The notes under the pieces: generated by a model
Databases searched by the model: none
Seen by the model: only the letters and a program-made list of their open reading frames with translations
Told to the model about the DNA's origin: nothing
Part shown: in pieces, positions 19,571 to 29,754 of the stretch
Numbering within the stretch: position 1 is the first letter of the stretch
Layout of the letters: each line of letters opens with the position of its first letter
Made by a program: the position numbers and the translations under genes
Assembly (NCBI RefSeq): GCF_000227115.2
Contig: NC_016487.1
Coordinates: 124,001-188,000, forward strand
Reading direction: 5' to 3'
From: Naumovozyma dairenensis CBS 421
Lineage: Eukaryota; Ascomycota; Saccharomycetes; Saccharomycetales; Saccharomycetaceae
Length of the DNA: 64,000 bases

Positions 19571-21201
19571 TTGTTAATATATATGTGTATGAATGTATGT
19601 AATGCCGATGCAGTATTGGTTTCTATAAAAGATGGAGAATTGTTTCTCAAAAATGTTTCGAGGTTGTTTCAACTTTACCTTAGTTTGTTGTACCGACACC
19701 TAGACTTAAAAAATTAAAGGCTTCTGGTTTTCTCCCCCAACACTTTTAATTTTATACGAGACCACGAATACGAGAAATTGATGTAGCCTTATCTAAACTG
19801 TATTTCTTCGTAACAAGCTCTACAAACCCACTTCAAGGACATCCATCTATGTATTTACCCGTCATCTAGACCAAACAATATCAAATTCTAAAATATCAAC
19901 TATTTCAAAAAACGTAAACATAAACGCAAACCCTCTGAAAACCCTAGTAGGGCTGCTGGGTCCTACCCTAATGCAAACAATTAGGGCAACTTCTTCATCG
20001 AATTTTGATAGAAATCTCTTCACGTGATCTTATGTTTTGTCATCTTAGTATGTATACATATACATGTATAGGTACACTATGTTATACTATGGTATAGCAT
20101 GCTAAAACTAGAAGAAGATAAATGGCATTTTATATCAACAAGTCTCACTGGGAAAAGAATCGTTAGAGACCGACAAACTCTCTCCTGTACTAAGAATGTA
20201 CGCCCCGGACCTTGTTAATAGTGGCCTGCTTGAAAATGACTTTGGAAAAGGTCTATAAAGTACGTAGTACTGATTCTGGAATTGCCACTCTTACAGCGGC
20301 AGCTCTCTTGCTCAATCCAGTTTTTTGTCTCCTCGTAAAAATCTTCTCAATGTCTAAGATGGTTTATTTTGCACTTTAGGATTTTCAGATCGTCTTGGTT
20401 TCCTTTATAATAGATGAGCTTATTCCGATTCAATCGGGGCATAGTAACCAAGAAACGGGTCGTTTTCTCATTATTGATGAAACATGGTATTCCAATGAAG
20501 TTATATATTTAAGTTTTATGCCGAGTCAACAAGTTAACATTACGCAATTAAGTTTGAAAAGTCTCAGTACTTCTATCTTTAGAAAAAAGCAGGCTCTGGC
20601 TCACGTCTACTGACTATAAAGTGAAGGAAAGAATGGCTTAGCATTTTTGGGGATGCAATAAAGTCTTTCAATAGGAAAGGAAAATAGGTTGACTAATAAT
20701 CAACAAAAACTAGTATATTGTATGAAGCTCGGATAAATAGAAACCTCATAGAATGAAACGATTTTTTTTCTAGAATATACAGTAATTCCTTCTTTCCATT
20801 TTGTTCTCTTATTTAAAATATATTTACCGACAGTATTATATATCTAGCTATGTAAAATATAAAAAATATAGGAAATAAGACAAACCACTGGAATACAATT
20901 TGCTACAGAAGTCCCTGCTATATATATATATATATATGCGTGTGTGTATTATAATTACACTCTTGCATAACTGATTGATTGGCATTTTGAGACGGCGACA
21001 GATTATTATATATGTGACGGGCTACGCGGAGAGAGACATTATACGTTATATATAACTTTAATAAGAACAGGTGGAATAACGTAATGTTAACAAAGATATA
21101 CATGATTAGTGTAGGAGAAGCCCTTTGTAAGGCAGCACCTTTAAGTAGTAGAATAGTATTCCATCCTTAATATTGTACCCCACTACCCATCACAGAAAAG
21201 T
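19571..21201. promoter_or_regulatory. Divergent promoter region, CIK1 / VTI1
   Basis: This 1.63 kb spacer is long for two housekeeping genes. It holds a CACGTGAT at 20021-20028 and an (AT)n run near 20920-20937. A 72-codon ORF at 20395-20613 has no recognisable features. I looked for tRNA A and B boxes and found none. Confidence 0.5.
20021..20028. promoter_or_regulatory. Cbf1-type E-box in the CIK1/VTI1 spacer
   Basis: CACGTGAT matches the Cbf1 consensus, about 450 bp upstream of CIK1. Confidence 0.35.
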
Positions 21202-21888
21202 ATGAGCTCCGTATTGACATCCTACGAAACAGAGTTCCAAACCTCCTTTGAACAAACAATAAACGCATTAAAAGGAGCACCAGCGCAACAATTACCACAA
21301 AGAAATTCCACATTAAAACAAATTGAAGAACAAAAAGATGAATTGTTAGATTTAACAGATCAAATGGACATTGAAATTAATAATTCCATGTCCATGAATC
21401 CAAATGATCGTGCCATATATAAGGCGAAATTACGTCAATATAAGAAAGATATTGAATCACAAATTAAAATCCCTTTACAAAAATTAATAGATATGAAAGA
21501 TAGAGATCTTCTGTTTGGTGATTCATTGAATAACATGAATAATAACAACAATGGTATGGATGGGACCACAGAAGAACAAAGACAACAAATGTTAGCAAAC
21601 CATGCAATCTTACAAAAATCAGGTGATAAATTAAAAGATGCAAGTCGATTGGCTAATGAAACAGAAGGAATTGGATCACAAATTATGATGGATTTGAGAT
21701 CACAAAGAGAAACTTTGGAAAATTCGAGACAAACTTTGTTTCAAGCAGATTCCTACGTAGATAAAAGTATAAGAACTTTGAAAGTTATGAGTACGAGATT
21801 GATCGCTAATAAATTTATTAGTTACGCTATCATTGCAGTTTTAATTTTACTTATTCTTTTGGTGCTTTTCTCGAAATTTAGATCGTAA
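21202..21888 (+). CDS. VTI1: Qb-SNARE Vti1
   Basis: Vti1 is the Qb-SNARE used in Golgi-to-prevacuole, Golgi retrograde and vacuole fusion steps. The 228 residues compare with 217 in S. cerevisiae; the difference is mainly an N-rich insert near residues 111-120. An N-terminal Habc helical domain (about 1-110) precedes the SNARE motif (about 135-200), with TEGIGSQIMMDLRSQRETLE. The zero-layer Gln of the Qb class lies in this stretch. A C-terminal membrane anchor (about 207-225, SYAIIAVLILLILLVLF) ends the protein. Convergent with YMR196W and divergent from CIK1, as in S. cerevisiae (YMR197C). Confidence 0.97.
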   Translation: MSSVLTSYETEFQTSFEQTINALKGAPAQQLPQRNSTLKQIEEQKDELLDLTDQMDIEINNSMSMNPNDRAIYKAKLRQYKKDIESQIKIPLQKLIDMKDRDLLFGDSLNNMNNNNNGMDGTTEEQRQQMLANHAILQKSGDKLKDASRLANETEGIGSQIMMDLRSQRETLENSRQTLFQADSYVDKSIRTLKVMSTRLIANKFISYAIIAVLILLILLVLFSKFRS

Positions 21889-22094
21889 TATGTCACGTAT
21901 GTAGCGCACTATACATATTTAATATATAAAAATATTAACATACTATATCGATAATGAGTTTTCGTATACATTCAAAACGTTCCTAAAAAATAATATGTAT
22001 AGATTTTTTTCTCATGTAGACTATTTACACTATATAAATTTTATAGACAGGTTAGTTTATAAAAGGTTTTTACTTCCTGTGTTCGTTTGTTTTT

Positions 22095-25000
22095 TCATTT
22101 GGTATTTTCTTCAGATTTATTAACAAAATTCATTTTCTTCATTTTATCCTTTAATTTGTTTATAATAGTTTTATCACCATCTTTATCCTCTTCATTCACT
22201 TGTTCACTTGGTGATGAGATCTCTACTTCGTTTTCTTCTTCTACTTCTTCTCCTAATGCATCTCTAGCTATCTTGCTACAAACACTACTTTGTGGTGTTA
22301 AACCAGTATGAGTACCACCAAGAGTATGTTGTCTTTTCTCCTCTTCAGATAATTCTAATACATTACTAGTAAAATTAACCAATGATTTAGCACTCTTACG
22401 TCTTGCCCATCTCTTCGATTTAACTTCATCAATCATATCAGAATCTGTTGTCCTCATAGTCGAAATTGATGCCCTTGGAGTTCTTGGTAATCTAATACAT
22501 GACATACCAACGTCACTAATCCATTTGGCCACCAATGCAGTCCAACCACATTGATGTGAAGCACCAAGACCTCTACCAGTATCACCATCAAAATACTCGA
22601 AAAATGTAACATAATCTTTGAAATATGGATCTGTTGATAAAAATTTATTATATGGACCATAATTGATTGCTCTTTCACCGTTATCATCTGGAACAAATAA
22701 ATGAATCATACGATAACCTAATTCTTCAGCCACTTCAGCTAAGTTTAAATACTCTCCTGATCCAACGGGACATTCCACTTTGAAATCACTACCATAATAC
22801 AAATAAAATCTTTGTAGTGATTCAATAAGTAAGAAATTTGTAGCTAACCAAATTGGACCTCTCCAATTAGAATTACCACCAAACATACCAGAATCAGATT
22901 CACCAGGTAAATATTGAACTTTATAATGTTGACCATGAACATCCATTTCAAAAGGATGCTTTTCATGATATTTAGAAAGAGATCTAATACCGTACGATGA
23001 CAAGAATTCATTTTCATCTAACATTCTTGTCAATATGGCTTGTAATCTATCCTTATTGACTAATGATAATAATAATCTTTCACCAACACCCTTCTTGGTC
23101 ATGGTTACAATATTTCTACCAAACATTTCTGGTTTATTTTCAATGAACCAATCCACTCTTTTCTTAAACCCAGGAAATTGCTCCAAAATTCTTGGTTCTA
23201 AAGTCATTGCAGCATATAAAGGAATCAAACCAACAAGAGATCTGATGGGTAATTGTTGTCTATTTTTACTATCCCAAGTAATTGCATCGTAATAAAATTG
23301 ATCTTCTTCATTCCATAAGTTTTGTTTAGCGACTTCTTCACAATTACCCTCCATATTTCTACCAAGTTCGTATTCAAATGAAATAGAATCACTAATCAAC
23401 ATAAAATGTTCAAAGAATTTGGAGGCAATATCTTCATAAACAGGATTCTCTTTTGCTAATTCCAATGCGATATTTAACATTTGTAATGAGAAGAAAGCCA
23501 TCCAACCAGTAGAATCAGCTTGTTCCAAAGTCCCACCAGTAGGTAAAGGTTCTGATCTATTAAAAACACCAATATTATCCAATCCAAGGAAACCACCTTC
23601 AAAAACGTTTTTCCCCTCTGAATCCTTACGATTAACCCACCAAGTGAAATTCAATAATAATTTTTGAAAAACTCTTTCTAAGAAGACACGATCTTCACGA
23701 CCATAAATATTTCTTTCAATCTTAAAGACACGATACACGGCCCATGCATGAACTGGAGGATTAACATCATTAAAATTCCATTCATATGCTGGAATTTGAC
23801 CATTTGGATGCATGTACCATTCTCTTGTTAATAAATCTAATTGTCTCTTGGCAAATTCAGGATCAATCATAGCTAATGGGATACAATGGAATGCAGTGTC
23901 CCATGAAGCGAAAAATGGATATTCCCATTTATCAGGCATGGATAAGATATCTTCAATGTAAAGATGTCTCCAATTTTTGTTTCTACCATTAGCTCTATTT
24001 GGTGGTGGGAATGGTTTAATATCTGGATCACCATTATACCACGCATCATATGTGAAATTATAAAATTGTTTGGTCCACATTAAACCTGCGAATGCTTGTC
24101 TTTGAACGTTTCTTAATTCATCACTAATGGGCATTGGTGTGATTCTCCAATAGAATTCATCAGCTTCTTGTTCACGTTTATCAAAGATGGAATCAAATTC
24201 ATCTTCATCGATTATGGAAATATCATTTGTTGGGAAAATCTTGTTTTCACTATCGTTTGTAAATTTATATCTAACTGTAACATAATCGTTTGGTGGAATA
24301 TTTTTAAAATGATAAACTGCACATGCTTTAGTACCTTCATGGTTTGGATTAACTGTATCGGTTTTACCATTGACAAGATATTCTTCAAATGCGTCTTTAC
24401 TATATTTAGTTGGATTTTCCTTTTCATTGAACAATTTGACTAAATTGGAATCATTTTCAGTGAAAAGTAGAACAGGATCGATATCTTCCACTTCATGTTG
24501 TTGGTCTTGATTTTCTTCTGGGTTACCGAATCCACCTGGAGATGGTTGGAAAACAATTTGGCGATCACCATATTTTCTATGTTTAACATGAATTAAATTA
24601 TTACTTTTCTCATCTTGTTGTAAAATTGGCTTCCCACCTAATTTTTTCGATTCTTCCGGATTAAAAGCCCAAGTATTTCTAAAGAAAATCTGGGGGGAAA
24701 TGTAAAGTTCACCGGAATCCAATTTACTTCTATTATGCACAGTAATTCTAAAATTCAAATCATCTGGATTTTCATCATCTTTAGCCATTTCGAAAAAGAC
24801 ATCATAATAAGGATCATCATCCGTCTCTTTATCATGATACAATCCATCAATTTCATAAACTTCAAATTCTTTATCCTTATAGCCTCTTTTCCCATTCTCC
24901 TCCACTAATTCCTCATAAGGGAACGCCTTCTTAAATGGATACTTATACAATGCCTTCATATATGAGTGAGTAGGAGTATTATCCAAATAATAATACAATT

Positions 25001-25352
25001 CCTTAACATCTTCACCATGATTCCCCTGCGGTCCAGTCAACCCAAACAATCTTTCTTTCAATCTACAATCTTTCCCATTCCACAAAGCGACATTCAAACA
25101 AATGAATTCCTTATTATCAGAAACTCCAAACAGCCCATCTTCACCCCATCTAAAGACACGAGAATTGGCATGTTCAAAGGGGAAATGAGACCATGCATCA
25201 CCATTGTATGAATAATCTTCACGGACTGTAGCCCAAGCTCTTTCACTAAGGTAGGGACCCCATCTATACCAGTATTTTTCGTGTGTTTTGTTTTGATGTA
25301 GTCGGTGTTCTTCGATTGTCGTATCGTCCAACTTTTCACGTATGTTGTTCAT
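22095..25352 (-). CDS. Large glycoside hydrolase family 63-like protein (YMR196W)
   Basis: This 1085-residue protein corresponds to S. cerevisiae YMR196W (1088 residues), a conserved cytosolic protein of unproven function. It resembles mannosylglycerate hydrolase/GH63-type alpha-glucosidases. The N-terminus has EEHRLHQNKTHEKYWYRWGP and SERAWATVREDYS. The C-terminal half has the (alpha/alpha)6-type segments FFASWDTAFHCIPLAMIDPE and GMFGGNSNWRGPIWLATNFL, with HQCGWTALVAKWISD near residue 960. Conserved acidic residues in WDTAF and ETD/DSGMFGG-type loops could be catalytic, but I cannot assign them. The last 110 residues are charged and likely disordered. In S. cerevisiae the gene is stress induced; three STRE-type sites lie upstream here. 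Confidence 0.93.
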   Translation of the reverse strand: MNNIREKLDDTTIEEHRLHQNKTHEKYWYRWGPYLSERAWATVREDYSYNGDAWSHFPFEHANSRVFRWGEDGLFGVSDNKEFICLNVALWNGKDCRLKERLFGLTGPQGNHGEDVKELYYYLDNTPTHSYMKALYKYPFKKAFPYEELVEENGKRGYKDKEFEVYEIDGLYHDKETDDDPYYDVFFEMAKDDENPDDLNFRITVHNRSKLDSGELYISPQIFFRNTWAFNPEESKKLGGKPILQQDEKSNNLIHVKHRKYGDRQIVFQPSPGGFGNPEENQDQQHEVEDIDPVLLFTENDSNLVKLFNEKENPTKYSKDAFEEYLVNGKTDTVNPNHEGTKACAVYHFKNIPPNDYVTVRYKFTNDSENKIFPTNDISIIDEDEFDSIFDKREQEADEFYWRITPMPISDELRNVQRQAFAGLMWTKQFYNFTYDAWYNGDPDIKPFPPPNRANGRNKNWRHLYIEDILSMPDKWEYPFFASWDTAFHCIPLAMIDPEFAKRQLDLLTREWYMHPNGQIPAYEWNFNDVNPPVHAWAVYRVFKIERNIYGREDRVFLERVFQKLLLNFTWWVNRKDSEGKNVFEGGFLGLDNIGVFNRSEPLPTGGTLEQADSTGWMAFFSLQMLNIALELAKENPVYEDIASKFFEHFMLISDSISFEYELGRNMEGNCEEVAKQNLWNEEDQFYYDAITWDSKNRQQLPIRSLVGLIPLYAAMTLEPRILEQFPGFKKRVDWFIENKPEMFGRNIVTMTKKGVGERLLLSLVNKDRLQAILTRMLDENEFLSSYGIRSLSKYHEKHPFEMDVHGQHYKVQYLPGESDSGMFGGNSNWRGPIWLATNFLLIESLQRFYLYYGSDFKVECPVGSGEYLNLAEVAEELGYRMIHLFVPDDNGERAINYGPYNKFLSTDPYFKDYVTFFEYFDGDTGRGLGASHQCGWTALVAKWISDVGMSCIRLPRTPRASISTMRTTDSDMIDEVKSKRWARRKSAKSLVNFTSNVLELSEEEKRQHTLGGTHTGLTPQSSVCSKIARDALGEEVEEENEVEISSPSEQVNEEDKDGDKTIINKLKDKMKKMNFVNKSEENTK

Positions 25353-26089
25353 AATCTCGCAGTATTTGTTCTTTGATTATTGAGATTTGAGTATATATAG
25401 CTTGAAGGGAGGGAGTGAAGGAGTGATTGTTGCTATATATGTCTAGGAAGGCGTTTTAGTCATTTATATAGAGTGTGCATACGTATAGGTAGTAGAAGGG
25501 TATCCCTTGAAGGGGATATCTTGTTGAGAATCCTAACGCAGCGCACGGTACAGCGCCAGAAGATGGTAGTGTCATCTATCTATCTATCTGTCTATGTGTG
25601 TGTGTTACATAGTGAAGAACACAGGAAGGCAAATGCTACAATGCTACTGTGCCAGTCAATCAGTCAGGAATTATTCCAACTTCACCTTATTAATAATGTA
25701 TTACACTAACGGTGACGAACGATTAGGGCATAACTGGCTGTAAACGGCGGGGGGGGGGAAGGGAGGCAAGACCAGTCCGATCTGATCCGTTACCCGTCTC
25801 TCCCCCCTGAATTTTTCTTATTTTTATTTTTATGTTTTAAGGGGCTGCACTCGTAGTATCCTTGGCATTTCTGACCGGTACTACATGTAGGAAAAAACTC
25901 ATTATTCGTTAGTATACGTACATACGCAGTGACACAATTACCTACCATAAAAATACATAAAGAAAGGAAACTATAAGTGTGTCGCCATTTTGATAGAATA
26001 TTAGATAATGTTTTCTATTATTAGATATATAGATATGAATGTATATATGTTTTTCTCTATCTAATCAAAAAAGAAACCAGAGAGGCAGT
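25353..26089. promoter_or_regulatory. YMR196W promoter and ICY1 3' region
   Basis: This 737 bp spacer has three STRE cores, a G10 run at about 25750-25759 followed by further G-tracts, and a TATC repeat near 25575-25590. No gene was seen. Confidence 0.6.
25511..25844. promoter_or_regulatory. Three stress response elements upstream of YMR196W
   Basis: Msn2/4 core sites are present as AGGGG at 25511-25515, CCCCT at 25804-25808 and AGGGG at 25840-25844, all within 500 bp of the YMR196W start. Clustering and the known stress induction of YMR196W make function plausible. Confidence 0.45.
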
Positions 26090-26680
26090 CTAGAACGAAG
26101 ATAACCATAGTCTATAATTTTGTTGAGCTGCATTGCCATAACATTCAGCCAATTTAGCATATGGTGAACTTGATGTAATTGAATATGAACCAGAAACTTC
26201 ATTAGAACAATTGTTATTATTGTTATTATTTGGTATTATTGGAGTTTGAATAGCACTAGATGGTTGAGTATCTATTTCAAATATATCATCTTGAGCACTC
26301 GAATATTCTTCAAACATGTTAAAATTACTACTACTTGTTGGGTATGCTTCGTAACGTACATTTTCTTGTTCTTGTTCTTGTTCTTGTTGATTCGTTCTCA
26401 TATTATTGTTATACGATATTGGTGAATTTAATAAGGAAACATCACCGTATCCGTTATCAAGGTTTAAATCTTCAATTTCTTCTTCCTCATCAAGGTTAGC
26501 TTGATCTTCATAATCACCATTATGTGATTGTTGTCCGAATGTGGGCGTTATTATATTATTTTTATTTTGTTGTTGATGAAATTTATCCATGTAATTAATG
26601 TTGGATTGATTATTTAGAGAGAATGAAAAAACATCTTCATCCTGTTGTGTGGACGCTATTAGTTCGATTGGGAATGACAT
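26090..26680 (-). CDS. ICY1: Icy1/Icy2 (Atg41) family protein
   Basis: This is a 196-codon ORF at the ICY1 position (YMR195W; 127 residues in S. cerevisiae). Icy1 is a poorly understood protein; its paralogue Icy2/Atg41 works with Atg9 in autophagy. The product is rich in N, Q, E and S, including EQEQEQEQE near residue 100 and an N run near 150. A short acidic N-terminal motif (SFPIELIAST, DEDVFSF) and the terminal ECYGNAAQQNYRLWLSSF are the least degenerate parts and probably the conserved ones. No membrane segment is visible. The call rests on synteny (between YMR196W and the CMC4/RPL36 pair) and on the termini; which of the two paralogues it best matches is not settled. Confidence 0.75.
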   Translation of the reverse strand: MSFPIELIASTQQDEDVFSFSLNNQSNINYMDKFHQQQNKNNIITPTFGQQSHNGDYEDQANLDEEEEIEDLNLDNGYGDVSLLNSPISYNNNMRTNQQEQEQEQENVRYEAYPTSSSNFNMFEEYSSAQDDIFEIDTQPSSAIQTPIIPNNNNNNNCSNEVSGSYSITSSSPYAKLAECYGNAAQQNYRLWLSSF

Positions 26681-28361
26681 TGTACTTCTTATTGTAATGG
26701 GGTTGGGTTATTTGTGTTTTGTTATATTTATCCATTTAAATTTATTATAGAAAGTACAATGTTGTTTATTGGCACTTATTTTGAAGTATACATAAAACAA
26801 AATTAATATTTAAAAAAGATTATTGATAACTAGAATAGATCTGTTTTAGTTTCGCAATCAACATGATATATATATATATATATATATTCACGGTTACTAT
26901 CTCATGTATCAGACGAGATTTAATAACTAATTCTTTTTACTTAGAGCTACGAGAAATATTAGTAATTGCTAATGACAGATCATTCGAATTATTATTAAAT
27001 GTGGTGCCATATGAGATATGAAAATATGACACATGTTTCTCCTAGAAAAAAAAAATTAATAATAATAATAATATTCGCGGAACACCGGTGCGGCAGTTTC
27101 TGCCCGGAACTGTGGTGAGTAAGTGAGTGAAGATTTCCTTCGCACGCGTTCGGGTCACTCACCCACAAAAACAAAAACAAAAACAAAATGAAGCGAAAAC
27201 TGTGGTGCGGAGAGAGAAGTTTCACTGTGACTCTTATTTTTTTCCCTCGTGTCTTGTTTCATTTTAAATTTTTCACCGTGGAATTGAGAGAACGATTCTG
27301 GACCTTCGCAACTTCTCCATGGAGAGAAACGGCCCGCTTCTTACAGTTTCTCCCCCGCTCCCTCCCGTAATACCCGCCTGTCCGCCCACCGTCGCCGGCA
27401 AAAACAAAAGCGCTAAAATCTCCGCTTCTTCCTCAGCTCCTCTCCTCTCTCAACCAAGTACACAAGGAAAGACTCTGTAAATCATTTCCTCCCTTCCCCT
27501 CCCCTCCGAGGTAAGCTTCCGAGCTACATACAGCCTTACTTCGACTCCAACTAATCTTTCAAACCAACCAGCAAGAAAAAACAGGGTGTGAGAGCCACAT
27601 TTTTAATGTATAGACTCATAAACCCAGACTAGAACGAGCCTTCCACCGTGGAATAATTCCGCATTCATTCTGTCTCCAAGAGTGATGATGATTCGTATCA
27701 TGATACGGTGAAGAAAAATAAAACACTGATTTTTAGAGTTTGTTGGTTACTAATATCTATCGCTGTATACCTCAATAATAACTTTCACCTACATAGCTCG
27801 CATAGCAAATTCTATTCTTGCTCCCCTATATTGCATATGTGTGACACTAATTTGTATCAAGATTAAAGTCACTCAAAAAGTAAATTATTAAACAACACGG
27901 TTATTACGAGCGCGAACAAAAGAATATTTGCTATTCAAGCCCAATCGAAAAACATGGTAAATACATTTAAGATTAGGTGTGTATGTATGTAGCGGGATTT
28001 ATAGACCATGCAATATGTTACATTCGTGATAGATAACTATATCAATTCTTAAGGTCACTGTCTCTTATCATACACCATGGTAACTCTACGTATATATATG
28101 CTAATGGGTTATCTAACATTCATTTCTTATCTTGTTTACCCTTATGTTAGATCTCCCCTTTCTATTTTGTTCTTTTTCTTTTTTTGCCGATAAGAATTTA
28201 CGCAACTTCCAACGATAAGAGGGTATTTCTAAGATTAAAATAAGAGACATTCGTTCACTTTTGTGAAATGTATCAATAGGAAGAAATTTAGTACATGATG
28301 GTCGATTTTTCCCAAGGCTAAGACTACAACAAAAACTTACAGAAGAAAAAACTTAACCATT
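26681..28361. promoter_or_regulatory. Divergent promoter region, ICY1 / CMC4
   Basis: This 1.68 kb spacer has an unusually GC-rich island at about 27075-27520, with an MCB-like ACGCGT at 27145-27150 and a CGG-N10-CCG at 27091-27106. (AT)n occurs near 26870-26887 and ATA repeats near 27056-27073. A 60-codon ORF at 27188-27370 is not convincing. Confidence 0.5.
27091..27106. promoter_or_regulatory. CGG-N10-CCG zinc-cluster type site
   Basis: CGGCAGTTTCTGCCCG has CGG and CCG half sites ten bases apart and a GGCAG/CTGCC inverted repeat. This spacing is the one bound by Put3-class zinc-cluster regulators and is one short of the Gal4 spacing. The target gene would be ICY1 (410 bp away). This is inference only. 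Confidence 0.3.
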
Positions 28362-28710
28362 ATGCCCAGTCCTTGTCAACAAGAAGCTTGTCGGATCCAA
28401 GGTATGTCATATCATCGTATCAAAAAATCTAGTGAAAAATTAAATTAGATATCAAGTCTTTTCAACATCACATAAATTAATTAATTAGCTAACTCGCTAC
28501 TAACTATAAGTCATGATAGACTGCGTATTGAAAAATAATTATGATGAATCTAAATGTGCCAAATTGATCGATGAACTTTATCAATGCTGTTCAAAATTTT
28601 ATAAGGAAAATAGTAACGAGGCACGTTCTCCATGTTGTCCCTTACCAGATTTACTTGATTTGAAAATGGAACAACGTGGGCTTAAAAAAGTTAATTTTTT
28701 ACCAATATAG
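28362..28710 (+). CDS. CMC4: Twin Cx9C mitochondrial protein Cmc4 (one intron)
   Basis: Cmc4 is a small intermembrane-space protein with twin Cx9C motifs, imported by the Mia40 relay. The gene is join(28362..28401, 28520..28710). Exon 1 encodes MPSPCQQEACRIQ plus one base. The intron starts GTATGT at 28402, has TACTAAC at 28498-28504 and ends with AG at 28518-28519. The joined protein has 76 residues, with C5-x9-C15 made only across the junction, and KCAKLIDELYQCCSKFY then CCPLPDLLDLKMEQR downstream. S. cerevisiae CMC4 also has an intron at this place. The ATG at 28513 lies inside the intron and is not the start. Convergent with RPL36, as YMR194C-B is with RPL36A. Confidence 0.93.
28402..28519 (+). 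other. CMC4 spliceosomal intron
   Basis: This 118 nt intron has a GTATGT donor, a TACTAAC branch site at 28498-28504 and an acceptor AG at 28518-28519. A nearer AG (28509-28510) lies only 7 nt past the branch A and would add three residues inside the Cx9C spacing, so the distal AG was chosen. Confidence 0.9.
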
Positions 28711-29754
28711 TGCAAGATAACCGTTTGTTTCTTACGTAACACATATAACGATGAAAAAAAATTTATAATTGGAGCAATTTGTAATAAAGATGGATCTAAT
28801 CATAAGTATATTCGTTCATACTTCCAGGGTAGATACATTTCAAATTCCTTTTTGCAAAAGATTAATCTAAGATCAACCGCGAGCACGACAGTAAGATATC
28901 GAGTACCTTACCGTATGATCCCAACGAATGGAATATATACGTTCACTGGCATATTTCATCCTAAAAACGAATCGTGACTCTGGGTGTCTATTTAATAAAA
29001 GACATTGTTTATTGGTTCTTTTAAAAAATCAAAATTTATAATACCAAAACAAGACACTAATTGAAATTGGCATGGAGAGTCAAATAAGAAAATATCAAAT
29101 GCTGCTGCTTAAATAGTTTTTAATTTTCTTCTATTGCCAAACCGGTTATTCTATGCGGGAAGGAAAAAATTTGTCTTAATACGAAATACTTCCCCGGGTA
29201 ACACTATAAGTTTTTTAAACAGGGTTTGAAAAAACCATTATCGGCCACGACCAGAATGTGACATGAAAACAATCAAAGGTAAATAATATTGGGTAAACCG
29301 GTTGGAAATAATTTCAAAATAATATGTAACATCATTGAAATGCCAGAGAATATGTGTCAATATAGCATACATAAACCCGAATAATTTAACCATATACTTA
29401 CACTTACTTGCTCCTCACTAAAACCTTAAATTTTTTTCTATTCGTAATTCGGGTGTTTGTTCTTAATAAATAGATGTAAATCAAATGCTTACTCCTCTTA
29501 ACCCATAAATTAATAGGAGTTATTGAACAGTCAAGATACCGTTATGCAATGCTCCCTTTTACTGCAAAAGATTCCTTCGTTCTTCCCTTCCTGTGGCCCC
29601 CTTGTATGTTAGCAATAATGACCCAACTATGCACCCTTTATATGATTCTAAATGATGGCGGCAGGATTTTTGTTTCAATGAATTAAAAGTTTAAATTGTT
29701 GATATTATTAATATATGTATATATACATTCAAAAAATTATATAATATACTAAGT
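28711..29754. other. Oversized convergent spacer, CMC4 - RPL36
   Basis: This 1.04 kb spacer between converging genes is about four times the size of most other convergent spacers here. In S. cerevisiae the snoRNA gene snR11 lies between these genes. A candidate for it is given separately. No protein-coding ORF of note was seen. Confidence 0.55.
28777..29034 (-). ncRNA. Candidate H/ACA snoRNA (snR11 position)
   Basis: On the minus strand, an H-box AGATTA (28868-28863) matches ANANNA. It is followed by a hairpin whose stem is AAGTAT/ATACTT and outer stem ATCTA/TAGAT, then ACA (28782-28780) three bases before the proposed 3' end. Upstream of the H-box a second hairpin is possible: outer stem GATCA/TGATC (28920-28871) and inner stem GGTAAG/CTTACT. 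The location and strand match snR11, as I recall the S. cerevisiae map. The 5' end is a guess from the snR11 length (258 nt), and the distance from upper stem to ACA (about 21 nt) is longer than the usual 14-16. Not verified by guide matching to 25S rRNA. Confidence 0.35.

Noticed and set aside
20395..20613. A 72-codon ORF between CIK1 and VTI1
   Set aside because: No conserved motif and no counterpart in the syntenic region of S. cerevisiae.
25828..25838. TTTTATGTTTT, an exact match to the 11 bp ARS consensus
   Set aside because: Single matches are common by chance in AT-rich yeast spacers; no supporting B elements were evident.
28513..28710. A 65-codon ORF as the full CMC4 gene
   Set aside because: It lacks the first Cys of the Cx9C motif and its ATG lies in the intron; splice signals give a complete protein.
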